From Branchiostoma floridae (Eukaryota; Chordata; Leptocardii; Amphioxiformes; Branchiostomatidae): a stretch of 64,000 nucleotides of DNA. Position 1 is the stretch's first letter. Each line of letters starts with the position of its first letter. The notes beneath the pieces were generated by a model that was given only the letters and a program-made list of their open reading frames with translations, did not search any database and was not told where the DNA came from. This document shows, piece by piece, positions 11,640-22,536 of the stretch. The stretch is taken from NCBI RefSeq assembly GCF_000003815.2, contig NC_049988.1, positions 23,450,018 through 23,514,017 of the forward strand, in the 5' to 3' direction. A program made the translations under genes and the position numbers.

Positions 11640-12360
11640 AGGCTACTGATTGAAAGTGAGTGTGTATTACTAGTACTGTTTGTGTACGATTCTGGAGACT
11701 TTTCTCTGTGGACTGAACTTACTATCTTTATTGAGTCAAGTACACAGTGCGTGTTGGTGTATGATTGTCTTGTATCAATTTTACGGATAGTGTGGGAATC
11801 GAGTACATGTAGTGTGTGCTATCATACTCGGGAATCTATATATCGGGTTCCAGACCGCCGTGTGTGTGAAATTGGTATACTCAGTGAAGGGAATTTTACA
11901 CAGTCACGGTTTGTGTTCATTTATTTGTTTGTGTTTGTGTGTGTGCCACGGCGTGTGCGCCAGTACAGTGTGTGTCTGTCTGTGAACAGCATAACCGTTC
12001 CTCATGATATTTGGTAGGTGGGCAAGCGTCAGGAAAACCTTGTGTTACCTGGTCCTTGCATAACAAGAGTTCGGACACCTCATGCCATGGAGATATAGTT
12101 TTGGGTCTGTCTATGTGTGTATGCGTGCGTCTGTCTGTCTGCCTGTCTGTCTGTCTGTGTATCTGTCTTTCTGGATATTTGTGTTTCTGGAGTGTGGTCC
12201 GGATATTTGTGGTCAGCATAACTCAATAACCTCTTCATGGATTGCCATGATATTTGGTATGTAGGTAGGTGTTGGGAAGACGAAGGTCAAGGTCAATCTT
12301 GGGCCCCTGGTATGTGACCTTGGTACCTTGTGACAATACCATTTTTTTAATCTTTTGACC
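11640..12360. repeat. Dispersed repeat with TCTG microsatellite
   Basis: Two copies of a module pair CATAACTCAATAACC-like or CATAACCGTTCC-like sequence with CATGATATTTGGTA(T/G)GT (about 11990 and 12220). They flank a TCTG tetranucleotide run at 12129-12174. A reversed copy with CATAACTCAAGACG lies at 47825-47945, and GAAGACGAAGG-like sequence recurs reversed near 19690. This is a genomic repeat family, not coding. Confidence 0.6.
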
Positions 12361-12779
12361 TGGATGTGCTATGGTATTTTTTTGGTGGCAGATAGCCTGT
12401 GATGTAAGGAATTGTGATGTAAGGAATAGGTGGTGTATGTTTGGGTCCCGTAGCCGGTTGCTCTGGAACTGCAGAGGTGTTTTTCTCAAAATCTTCTAAG
12501 GAGGACAACTGGGCAAAGGGAATGACAAATCTAGATGATATTTGGTATGTGGGTAACTTTGACAGAACCGAGTTGTACATGATCGCAAATTATGCAAACT
12601 GGCACTTAATTTGCATAATTAAGGAGGAAAATCTATATATGTAGTTAATGTACCTTACCTGGTCTCCGGCCTGGTCACTTGTAAAAGAAAAAGACAACTG
12701 GCTCGTTCTCATTGAAAAGTAAAAAAGGCGGGGATACATGGTAATTAATGAAATGTCTTACAAAACTATTCAATAACGT

Positions 12780-13790
12780 GCTAGAAACAGAAATCTTCCC
12801 TCAAGACTTTTCCAGCAGCTACATCGTTTCAATACACAAGTCAGGTTGGAAAGCCGACTAGAAAGATCCAAAGAGTTATCGGGGTATTGCAATCTCTAGC
12901 TGTATGGAAAAGTTATTTAGTTCGCTTCTAAACTAAAGACTGGCTACTTTCATGGAAAGTAACTAACTAAATATCAAAACCCAACCAAACAGAATTCAGA
13001 AAAATACATAACAGCAGATGAAAACAGCATATTGAAAACCATAATCTCCAAATACCCACAGTCCGGAAAACGCCTCTTTGATTATTTTATTGATCTTTCA
13101 AAGGCTTTCGATTCAAACTTCTATCCAATGACATCTCGGGGAAATTCTTTCATAACATAAAAAGTTTTTACAGTAAGTCAGAAGCCTGTGTAAAAACTAG
13201 CATAGGTCTGAGTGATAATTTCCCTGTACTGATTGGCGTGAGAAAGGGATGTGTTTTTAATCCCCTTCTATCTCAATACAGGAGACCTTGGTACCCCTCT
13301 TCTTCATTCATCCATAGTATCAAGTTTAATTTATGCCGATAACGTTGTCATATTGTCTACAAGCCAACGCGGCCTACAAAACGCAATCAATGTTCTCGGC
13401 CTTCACTGCAACAAGTGGAAACTAACAGTGATCCTAAAGTAAACGAAAATTATTGTTTTAAGTAGAAAGGGACGATTGTTATCAAACTATAAATTTTGTT
13501 TATTCGACAGAAACATAGAAGTGGTATCCTCTTACTGTTATTTAGGCGTAGTATTTACATCGGGATGTAAATTCAACACAGCCATGAAAACCCTCCAAAA
13601 AAGGCACTTAGAGCGTTATTTAGCAAAAGAACAACTCTCGGAGTAAACAATGCTTCAGTATCACCGCAATTCAAGTTATTTGACGCTTGTTTTGTGCATG
13701 TAACGGTATTGTGTGGTGCAGAAGTGTGGGGCAATGTTACTTTAAATTCCCCACTGAAGCAAGCGCATCTGAAGTTCTGTTAAGTTGTCT
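12780..13790 (+). mobile_element. Decayed non-LTR retrotransposon (reverse transcriptase)
   Basis: Reading across frames gives reverse-transcriptase blocks in their normal order: SYRGIAISSCMEKLF, FIDLSKAFDS, RKGC followed by a PLLS-like stretch, SLIYADNVVILS (the F/YADD box with Asn for the second Asp), GLQNAINVL, CNKWKLTV, SSYCYLGVVF and AEVWG. Many stops and frame changes show that it is dead. Neither endonuclease nor 3' tail was recognised. The clade is uncertain. Confidence 0.75.
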
Positions 13791-14183
13791 TATGCCTAGG
13801 TAATGCCTACGTTACACATAGCCGCCTAAAGTCGGCAGTAGTTCGGGAGTAGTCTGACCAGTTTAGGCCACGCCTATTTTTTTTAGCGCCGAACATTTCC
13901 GAACATCTCCCGACCAGTAAATGACTGAAGGTGCACTCCCACTGCACTCGCGTCACGCTTGCGTCGCATCGGGGTTCGTTCATTGTGTCACTGTTGCGTT
14001 ATTTTCGCCGATTTTCTGTTGCACTCACACTGACCTGCGTCACTGTTGCGTTTCTAGACTAAATGAACATGTTATTGGAAATCGCAGCATTATGAATTCG
14101 TAAAAAATCACAGCGAAATGATGAACAGAGCCATCTGTTAAACATTTGAGAGATATTTGTAGTGAGTTTTACATTACACCACG

Positions 14184-14387
14184 CTAGTTATCTTTATCTG
14201 TAGGGTAACCTATATCATTTGTATACAAAAATAGGGTATTCTGGGGATCGTTAAGTCGATGAAAGTTTCACATTGAAATATTTTGAAAATGTTGACATTT
14301 GAAAGCCGTTTGCCTGAAATCTCTAAATACCAATTTTTTTAAACAACGAATCTAGGTTATCCCACGAATTAAGGTGAACGAACTAAC
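14184..14387. mobile_element. MITE family B, copy 1
   Basis: The ends read CTAGTTATCTTTATCTGTAGGGTAACC and the complement of GTTAGTTCGTTCACCTTAATTCGTGGGATAACC in the same arrangement as 42890-43102. Both copies are about 205-210 bp with matching ends and a weakly similar centre, which marks a short inverted-repeat element. Confidence 0.6.
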
Positions 14388-14884
14388 ATTACATGTGCAC
14401 GTGCACCCGACCGTTTGGACAAAGCAGAAAAGATGGGAAGGGGGAATATTGTTATCAGCCTGTTATACACATTATGTATATAATTTCTATTCTATGTCTG
14501 CCAAATGACAATGATATCAGATGTGGGACAGTCACACAACTGTGACATGTATCCTAACACTTGATATAGCAGTTGAGAATTCACGAACACCATTGGTGTT
14601 GCAAATTTTGTGAGAAAATCTGGACATGTTAAGACTGTCAAACAAGTGTTTTCTTATCTTTTGACTATTGTATGGGCGTCAGTAGATTGTTGTACTTTTT
14701 GCTCTTCTGAGGTAAAAAGAGCACTTTTTCGCAGAAAAAAAAAACGCGAAACGATGTCCGACTCTCTTCAAGTCAACTTTATAGGGTGCGGAATAACTTT
14801 TTGACATCAAATATTAAAACAGTTGAAGACAGTTAATTGCACAACGGATTAACGCACACTTCTGTTTAACTGCACGGAATCCCA

Positions 14885-15305
14885 AAATCTTTTCGCAACA
14901 AGGCAAGTCTTTTCGCAACAAGGCAAGTCTTTTCGCAACAAGATATAAGTCGTTTCTCAACATTCGAATGGTATTAATCTAATAGTATTAGAAACCGTAT
15001 TCCTCATATAATTATACTCCTACCTGTGCACACCGCGTTTGAAACTGTACCGCCCGGCGTATGAAAATCATCGGCCTGCTAACAGGTGCATGCGGCCCAT
15101 GTTCCTCTACCGCCTGGGTTGTCTTTCTCTTCGGGTAAGATTTTTACGTGGAAGAAGTATAATTATGTTGGGAATACGATTTCTAATACTATTAGGCTAT
15201 CAAGATTGATAGCATTAAAATGTTGCGAAACGACTTGTAACTTGTTGCGAAAAGACTTGCCTTGTTGCGAACTTTCGGTTGCGAACTTACATTGTTGCAA
15301 AACAA
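14885..15305. mobile_element. Inverted-repeat element with internal tandem 20-mers
   Basis: The left arm carries repeats of TCTTTTCGCAACAAGGCAAG, then AAGTCGTTTCTCAACATT, TAATAGTATTAGAAACCGTATTCC and ATAATTATACT. The right arm carries the same series reversed between about 15155 and 15295. The centre is 15010-15150. Exact ends and target duplication were not found. Confidence 0.6.
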
Positions 15306-15504
15306 CCTGTTACCTAAACGGTTAACCAACGACAACCTGTTTGTACGTATAATGACAACCACAGACAACATTGTACAAAAAAAACTCTGTATATTCGTAT
15401 ACACATGTTTTAAGACTGAAAGGGAAGAAACATGTTAACGTTAGATATAGTGATAGCATAGCTCCAGATGTATTGTTTATTCAATTTTGATACTACATGT
15501 AATA

Positions 15505-15953
15505 GTACTTAGTAGGGCTGGGTATCGGTACAGCGTACCGGTACAAAACCGGTTTTTCCTATTGGACCGGTCCAGAAAAACCGGACCTAAAAAAATTAGG
15601 TGGACCGGATGTTGGACCGATTAGAAAATTAACATATTATTTTATCAGGCATTCACACGTTTTGGCGCTTGCAGGTGGAAGAAAATGACAAGAGTGAAAT
15701 GGAGTAGAGTTTATAGTCATTTCTACCAAGGTTTACAGTCAATCGTACAGGTGCAGTTAGCGTTGTGGGATTTTAAAACGCCAGTGTAAGTCTAATACTC
15801 CACCAAACAGATTTCTTTGTAGTGAAATGGACCATTGGTATGAGTCATACTGAATCAGGTCCAGGTTCAGGTCCGGACCTGGACCTGATCCTTTGGACCT
15901 GAACCGGACCTGGACCTGAATTTTCTGTACCGGTACCCACCCCTAGTACTTAG
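15505..15953. mobile_element. hAT-like MITE with 8-bp target duplication
   Basis: The element spans 15513-15945 (433 bp). Its terminal repeats are TAGGGCTGGGTATCGGTAC and the complement of TAGGGGTGGGTACCGGTAC. It is flanked by a perfect 8-bp duplication, GTACTTAG (15505-15512 and 15946-15953). An 8-bp duplication and a YAGGGSTGG end are typical of hAT transposons. The interior is rich in GGTCC/GGACC motifs near both ends. No coding capacity was seen. Confidence 0.85.
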
Positions 15954-16189
15954 TCTTTAGTATCCCATCATGGGATTTGCTGCATTTAGCCCACATGGGC
16001 AGGAATTTGCAAATAAAGATTATTCGTTATTCCGTAATGTTTTACAAAAGATGCACCACAACATTTATCTTGGTTGATGTCTTGGAAGACTACTAGTATT
16101 ATGGCCACGGATGGTATTCAGCCCCTAAAAATGGCTGAGAATTCAAATAGTAGCAAAAATGTAAGAATTCAGTTCCCCGAATAATTGTT

Positions 16190-16460
16190 CGACAGGTGAA
16201 ACCGACTAGGCAGACCCTCTGACCGATCACGTCAGATCGCTCCCGTCACTAAAGGAACAAGAAAGGGTCGCTGACTGTCATTTGTATCCCACCTTGCTTA
16301 ACAAAATGCTGTACAGGAATGACCGTAACAAACGTTACCAATGCTTTCTATCTCACTACTAATGTCCCTAAGGACGTTTTCTTATATTTAAATGACCTAG
16401 CCAGTTATGTTAACCATTTCGAAGAAGAAAGGGTAAAGTCTACTGTTCAATCAAAGCGCA
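16190..16460 (+). repeat. Repeat shared with intron 2 of the lectin gene
   Basis: AATAATTGTTCGACAGGTGAAACC, CCCTCTGACCGATCACGTCAG, TCGCTCCCGTCACT, GTAACAAACGTTACC, GTCCCTA(A/G)GGACGT and GGAAGAA(A/G)AAGGGTAAAGT recur in the same order at 27005-27450 inside the lectin gene. This may be a dispersed repeat or a relic of a further lectin copy. Confidence 0.6.
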
Positions 16461-16589
16461 TTTGAGTTGCTTTTTTGATTAGGCGACTTCTGAATTCAGC
16501 AACCGAAATCCACCTCGGATTTTAAGTTCTGTATGGGTCCTGTAACGTTTAGTTGACAACTTCTGACATGATATCCAACTTTGTTTCAG

Positions 16590-16916
16590 ATCTCTTCAGT
16601 GTATCAAACAAATGTCAAGAAGTTCGGGTTCACAAGAGTGCTTCAAACATCACCTGGACACTTCTTCTTGCAAGTTTGGCGTTACGGTACAATAGCCCCA
16701 ACATCCCAGACAACCACAGTCGGTAACGACGATATGGAGGTCGAAGATGATAAGTCTGTGCGGTTTCAAAACAAGAGTGACAGTGACAGTGAAGATTCGG
16801 AAGATGAAAGCTACACGAGACCCCGCACAGTCTGTCGCCATGACTACCAATACAGCATCATCTCTAGGTACACCTTAGGAGAATACCTTGAAAACCTATC
16901 GGACAATCCCAATTAA
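16590..16916 (+). CDS. Hypothetical terminal exon, acidic
   Basis: Not recognised. An open frame of 108 residues starts after a fair 3' splice site (CCAACTTTGTTTCAG) and ends at TAA. It contains an acidic serine-rich stretch (SDSDSEDSEDESY) and the end YTLGEYLENLSDNPN. The acidic tract and splice site are the only support. No partner exon was found upstream, so it may be a relic or a chance frame. A second open stretch beginning MAERFSPNSAWTV lies at 17167-17412; its status is equally unclear. Confidence 0.25.
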   Translation: MSSVYQTNVKKFGFTRVLQTSPGHFFLQVWRYGTIAPTSQTTTVGNDDMEVEDDKSVRFQNKSDSDSEDSEDESYTRPRTVCRHDYQYSIISRYTLGEYLENLSDNPN

Positions 16917-17416
16917 TATACATTTGAAGGTAATGCAGGCGAAAAAGAATACTGTCAGTATGAAAATCCGCGACAACGAAGAGGTCCGTCCGTCTACTCT
17001 ACTTGGCACCATTTGCGTGCCACAGGGCAGCCTCCAACATGCTACAATCCATGGCACAGCGTCTCCGAGACTAGGGCGTGTGTATTTTCTTCCCAGTATA
17101 GGACCCTGGCAATGAAGACCCCGACAACCGTTTGTCCTGGTTCTCCAGACAGAATGGCAGCGGCAAATGGCGGAACGCTTCAGCCCAAATAGCGCCTGGA
17201 CAGTAGACTCCACCTTCGGCCTGAACTCTACGGCTTACCTACCTGTCTACAGTACAGTAGTGCCAAATCGGAACCGCCAGGGACTGCCAATCTTCAATTT
17301 CAAGTACAGTATAGGCCTTCCCAAAGAGGTTACAAGTAATTTTGTGATGAGCCGGTTGTGTGGCCTCATTAAAAACAAGTCGCCGATAATAGCTGCATTT
17401 GTATTGTTATGATAAA

Positions 17417-19130
17417 ATATAATATATACATATTTCTTAATAAGTTTTACACTTACCTTTGTTGGACCAACATTTGCGATGCATTTTGCGATGTGTAATG
17501 TTTTATCCATATCGTTTTTATTTCTGTAATACATAAAATAAAAATAGTGCGAAGTTCCAAAACCCACTACTTGGACCTTGCAACAAGGTAAAGACTTCCT
17601 CTTTGAGTCAGTTGCCTTTAAAAAAAAAGAACCAGAAATGAAGTAAAACAGTTTGTTCTCTATGCATAATGTAAGGAGAAAAGCTGGGAAGGGAGCTTAA
17701 AATGTATTCTCTGGTGGTGAATCAATAAACTATGTGCACAATTTTCCGGTTAAGGAAGGCATGATAATCTTAGTTTGTAATGTTATGTTCAGTATACAAT
17801 TCATATTTCCAGATGTACAGTGTCATTAAATACCAAGTTCTATAACCTCATACCTGTAGTGTAACAGAGAAGTTAACAGAAGACTTCCAAGACTGTGGGA
17901 GCAAACAAGTGGACAAAGGGACGGCAAATCAGTCCCAGTGCTCCAAGAGTTGCCTCAAGTGCCATACATGTGTATACATTTCACAGTTAAGGACATTTAG
18001 AGATGGAGGTTGCAACAAAAGGGTATCAAACTCACTATGTGGTTACCCTAGCATTATCATTTTGAAGGAACTAAAAGGCAAACAGATCTAGAGTTAGAGC
18101 AACATGTTTCCAAATGCAAAAATGTATGTACAATGTATATTTCTTTTACTTGTTGAATACAATGATAAATGATACTGACTAATATTCTGGCGAAAAACCA
18201 AGACAGTTATTCTGAAAATGTAAAGAGAGATACAATGTAGTAAGGTAACAGATCTCCCCTACCACAGGTAACTATGCTTTGAAGGAAGGTTAGAGATTTT
18301 AGTAGTGATGTGAAAAGCAAGCTCCGCAACCAAGTCAAAGACCTACCCAAACCTCATGAATGTTCCAGAGCAAGCAAGGACAGATCCTCTCTGTAACTCA
18401 AGCCATCATGCTTTGCACTACATGTGTGGATAAACTTTAAGACCTTTAACATAACACTATAACGTTTATTGTTTGTATGTTTCATACAGCAAAGTTTTGT
18501 AGAGTTTGTGTAAGTATGTCACAGAAAGTTGCCTTTGGAAAGAATTCTAACATTCCTGAAATGAAATATGGTGCAAAAAATGTGTGTAAATTACAATAAA
18601 AAGTGTACTTGTGCATTATAATAGCATTATACGAAGCCTATTGAAGACAATGCCCTACCCTGCAACAGAAAAATGTCATCATTATAATTAGAATATTGTT
18701 TGTGCTCAATCTAGTAGGTTTGTTGACTGGAGTATGATGTAAATGATGTTTGTATATACACACTAAAAGGGCTTGCAGGGACTAGGGACAAACCTATTTA
18801 AGTACATTTTCTATGTTCTATATAGCCAGGCTTTTTTAATTGTAAATATTGTGTGACTGACTCACTGAGTATTGATGCTGAAGTACAATGCTGCTTATAA
18901 AAAGAATGGACATTGTATAGAATGTCTATTTCATATTCAAACAGTGAAGAGATGTGAAAATAAACAATGCACTCATTTACACCACTATGTTGATTGACTG
19001 ATTATCTGTTAGATTGAATAATATATGTATAATAAGAAACATCAAATAATTTGCATTTTTGGAAGAAAATGGCAGATTATGATGCATGAAAATTGAAATG
19101 CAAACATTTTTCTGCAAATGATTAAATAAA
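17417..19130. other. A+T-rich spacer, UTR-like
   Basis: No exon is supported. Several AATAAA motifs occur (for example near 17725, 18595 and 18960), and the base composition resembles long 3'UTRs. The strand and owner are unknown. Confidence 0.4.
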
Positions 19131-19139
19131 AACACCACC

Positions 19140-19259
19140 TGCATATGCACCTTACAGCAGTTGATAGAGTAGCTGTGCAGGTATTTTTTTATGACTACCT
19201 TCCCCTTATTACCTGTCAATGTTATAAATCAGTGCAGGTAGCCCCCCCCCCCCCCCCCC
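19140..19259. repeat. CCTGCA-type short repeat and poly-C run
   Basis: CACCTGCATATGCA, then GTGCAGGTATTT, then AGTGCAGGTAG resembles the segment at 63850-63945, where the same motifs occur. A run of 18 C (19242-19259) follows. This is a small inverted-repeat family by comparison of the two copies. Confidence 0.4.
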
Positions 19260-19353
19260 GAAACACAATAGGGAAATACTGATAATAATACCATCACAAA
19301 GTAAGATGGCCATGTTCTATTCAAACTTCTATGGTTATGCAGATGCAACATAC

Positions 19354-19535
19354 CAGGTTTGCATATCCAGGCTGATTTGTATTTGATCCACAAACACCAG
19401 AATGGTCCCATTTCCGATAAGTGTTGTCGGTCCTTGGGGAGCTAGGGGTGTCACACTGGTCAGATGCAGGGCCACCATGATTCACGTCGTATCCAACAGC
19501 CACCACTTTAAGTGAAGCTAGGTGCACATTTGCAC
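19354..19535 (-). CDS. Isolated exon of an unrecognised gene
   Basis: The minus strand reads open for 60 codons between a good acceptor (TCTACACTCAG, exon start 19535) and a good donor (CTG/GTATGT, exon end 19354). It starts in phase 1 and ends in phase 0. The peptide runs ANVHLASLKVVAVGYDVNHG, continues with two cysteines, and ends NTNQPGYANL. Three glycine-asparagine-rich turns and the cysteines suggest an extracellular domain. I do not recognise the family and found no neighbouring exon, so the rest is either diverged or lost. Confidence 0.4.
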
Positions 19536-20460
19536 CTGAGTGTAGAGAGAATAGCCATGTTAAGTGCCTTAATTTCCTAAGGGTACAACATCATGTCCAG
19601 GACAAGAGATAAACTGAAGATCTACATGTATGGCAGTGCCATGGTCACATAGTCAAACACCAAGATGACCAAAACCAACCATGCCCTTCGTCTTCCCAAC
19701 ACCTGCCCACATGCCAGATTGAGATGTGCACCTAAAGGTATTTTACTTTTAGGAACATGTCCAGGCCTTTACCTGTACCTAAACAGGTTTGAATAATTAT
19801 CTGTAACACATTCAGTTATAAATGTAGCCAACTGTCTTTATAGTGAAAAATTGTCATCTTTATATGAGGATATCTGAACCTCAAAAAAAATTTTCTTGAT
19901 TTTCAACTGCAGGATTGTTGTCTTTGATTTGGAATTCACTTATCTTTAGTCTCAATGTGGTGTTCAAAAGTACTAAAAAAAAAAAATTAAGGTACAGGTA
20001 CAGCAGCGATGCTAGTGTTACCAAAATGAAAGCAGAACTGCAATGGACGTCTATTGAAGTTGAAAACAGAAGGAAAATGCCCAGACTTTGCATGATGTAC
20101 AAAATGACCAATAAACTGGGGGACGCACCGACTGATAAGTATCTAACACCAGCTCAAAAACAAAACTAGAAACAGTCATGCCTTCAAGAACCAGAGTTAC
20201 CAACCGAGGATTGATGTGTTAAAAATTTGCAATTTCCCAGAACTTTAATCGTAGAGTGTAGTGGAATATGTTATCACCAAGCATGTTAGGAGTGACGGGT
20301 CGTTCAGTGTAATATAAACAGCTGCTGCCGCGCTGTGTTCCTGCAAAGCTGATGTGTTACGCAGAAGGGCAGTTATATAGATACAGATACAGGTATACAG
20401 ATGTTTAGGTCCGGACCTGTTCCTAAACACTTCTTCATTATACTTATCTGACATGTGCCT

Positions 20461-20497
<37 letters not shown>

Positions 20498-20500
20498 TGT

Positions 20501-20551
<51 letters not shown>
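20461..20551. repeat. Compound (CA)n microsatellite
   Basis: Two (CA)n tracts are separated by TGTGTG, with (CA) at 20462-20495 and 20502-20551. The repeat produces misleading histidine/threonine or valine/cysteine open frames on both strands. Confidence 0.97.
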
Positions 20552-20553
<2 letters not shown>

Positions 20554-20811
20554 AGGACCTACAGACTGTTCAAGTTTCACTTAATATGTTACATCATCAT
20601 CATTCACTGTGTTCTGCATATACTGTCTTGGGTTTAGGTTCATACGCATTATATGTTATGTATATTGATGAAGAACATAATATACAACAAAGCATTGAAG
20701 ATACAAAGCTGCAAAAATACCATAACATCATGTCAGTCCATGACACACAAGAGGAACACAGATATCAAAATGAAGGTGCCTTATCCAGTTCCAAACTGTG
20801 GTCGTAGTGTG

Positions 20812-20905
20812 GAGTAGAGTAGAGTAGAGTAGAGTAACGTTAGAGTTCTTCGGTTTAGGCATGAGCAAGGAGCTTTTATTATTTTATCAAAGCTCCTTGG
20901 TATGA
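20812..20905. repeat. (AGAGT)n pentamer and CAAGGAGCTTT hairpin
   Basis: Five tandem AGAGT units (20812-20836) precede a short hairpin, CAAGGAGCTTT and AAAGCTCCTTG, with a 13-base loop (about 20868-20902). Similar AAGGAGCTTTTTTGATAAAAGCTCCTT hairpins lie at 6542-6570, and a half-site lies near 21835. Confidence 0.7.
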
Positions 20906-21639
20906 GTCTCACTCCTGTTGAAACCGCTAAGAGCAAAAAAGAAAGTAACATTATGTGCAAATGTCCCCTACCTGGTCCATAGGGCAAATAGCTAAGAGCA
21001 ACACAGATATTTACCTGTCTTGTACCTTCACTGTTTCCTGGTCCTAGACCTGTATAAAACGCCTGAGACACATCATGGGTGCATGTAACGTTAATACATT
21101 CGATCTCTATGACGCCTTGACTGTAACAATATTGTAACTTACCTTGATGATACCTTGATGATGTCTAGGTAACGTTATACTTAGTATACGTGATGTGGTA
21201 TCCCCAGTTCAGAGTAAAGCCGGTTTATACAGAGACATGTGCAAAGTTATATCTCAAAAAATACCAAAATCGTTATGTCGTAAAGCGTTAACAGTTATGT
21301 CTGTAACATCTTTTGAAATCTGTTCCGTCAAACCGCGAAGAGAAAAACGACCCGGAAGTGAAATTCTGGGCCTCTATTGCGGTATATATCAGATGACGCG
21401 AAAACCCAATTGAGAGCCGCAGTAGTACGGGCTTAGTAACAGATCCTCACAGATCCTCAAACCCTGAAATGATTTCAAGTTTCGGCACCAGAACTTGCGT
21501 TCTCACGAAGAGCTTTAATCCACAAGTGATCTTCAAGATTTCAATCTTGTACGGAAGAAGAGTTTAACTCCAGATACTCAGCAAGAGATCCTCACGAGGT
21601 TTTCTAACACGGTCACGTCTTACTATATAAGATGGCTAC

Positions 21640-21717
21640 TCGTGAGGGTCGCCCCCATGTGCAAAATCTTTGCAGGAGGATTGTGCGCACGCAGGTAATA
21701 TTCAACACTGGAAGCAG
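21640..21717 (+). other. Probable 5'UTR exon of the 14-finger gene
   Basis: The segment ends AACACTGGAAGCAG/GTAAGAACG, with the splice donor after 21717. The same exon end, donor and following intron sequence (GGGGGTAGAGGT and TTTCT(C/A)TGGTATGTG) occur before the other two plus-strand finger genes at 31713 and 35169. The exon start was not determined. Confidence 0.6.
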
Positions 21718-22536
21718 GTAAGAACGAAATATACACACATTACTGCATTATTATAAGCTATAGGGGGTAGAGGTTATTTCTCTGGTATGTGGGCTACATG
21801 AGGCACAAGAAAAATGTAAGACCAAGGACTGATAAAAGCTCCTTGGTAAGACGAAAAACTCGATCGGAGGTGGGGAGGGGGGCATCTTTACCTTCACGAT
21901 ATTGTTTTTGCTCCGTTTCTTCTCATTTGTCTTCTCCACCAAACAAACAAGCTCGATGGGCTAGATTATGAATGTTTAGTCTAAGACTAAACAGATCGTG
22001 TTTAAAAAGGGCTAGTCTACAGTCACTGCACAGCAGCCGACTGATGATGATGAGTCTACCGGACAGGCCCCCGATAAATCGTCCTGAGGTTGGATAAATC
22101 TACTAAATCTACTCAAGATGCCGCTGGGGTCGTTTAGGTCATTGGGAGAGTCTATTGTAGAATGGGTGGCGCTTCTATGACAGGCTTTATGGTATGAGCT
22201 GTGGGCAATCACAAAAGGCTTGGAGCTAAAATGACCGCGCTGTAGGGTTTGTGAGGCTAGAAAAAAATAACTAAGAATTCTTGTGAATAAATTGTTATTC
22301 GATCATCTTCATAACTTCCCGTCACTGTATAGTGAATGTGACTAGTATGAAAGAAACATGTACATTTGTTATGGCAGAAACATAACAAAGAAGAGAAAAT
22401 AAAACAACACCTAACCGTAAATAGCTTGTTAGGCTAGACCATGTGAAGGTAAACACGCTTTGCTTCTTTGCAATTATCTGTTTTTAATTGGTCTGTTTCT
22501 TCCTTTCTAATATTTTTTTATTCCATTAGGTGCGAC

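Noticed and set aside
14885-15305. CRISPR-like array of repeats CGCAACAAGGCAAGTCTTTT
   Set aside because: Repeats are directly adjacent without unique spacers and occur inverted in the other arm, and the host is eukaryotic.
20245-20580. Valine/cysteine-rich open frame
   Set aside because: Translation of a (CA)n microsatellite.
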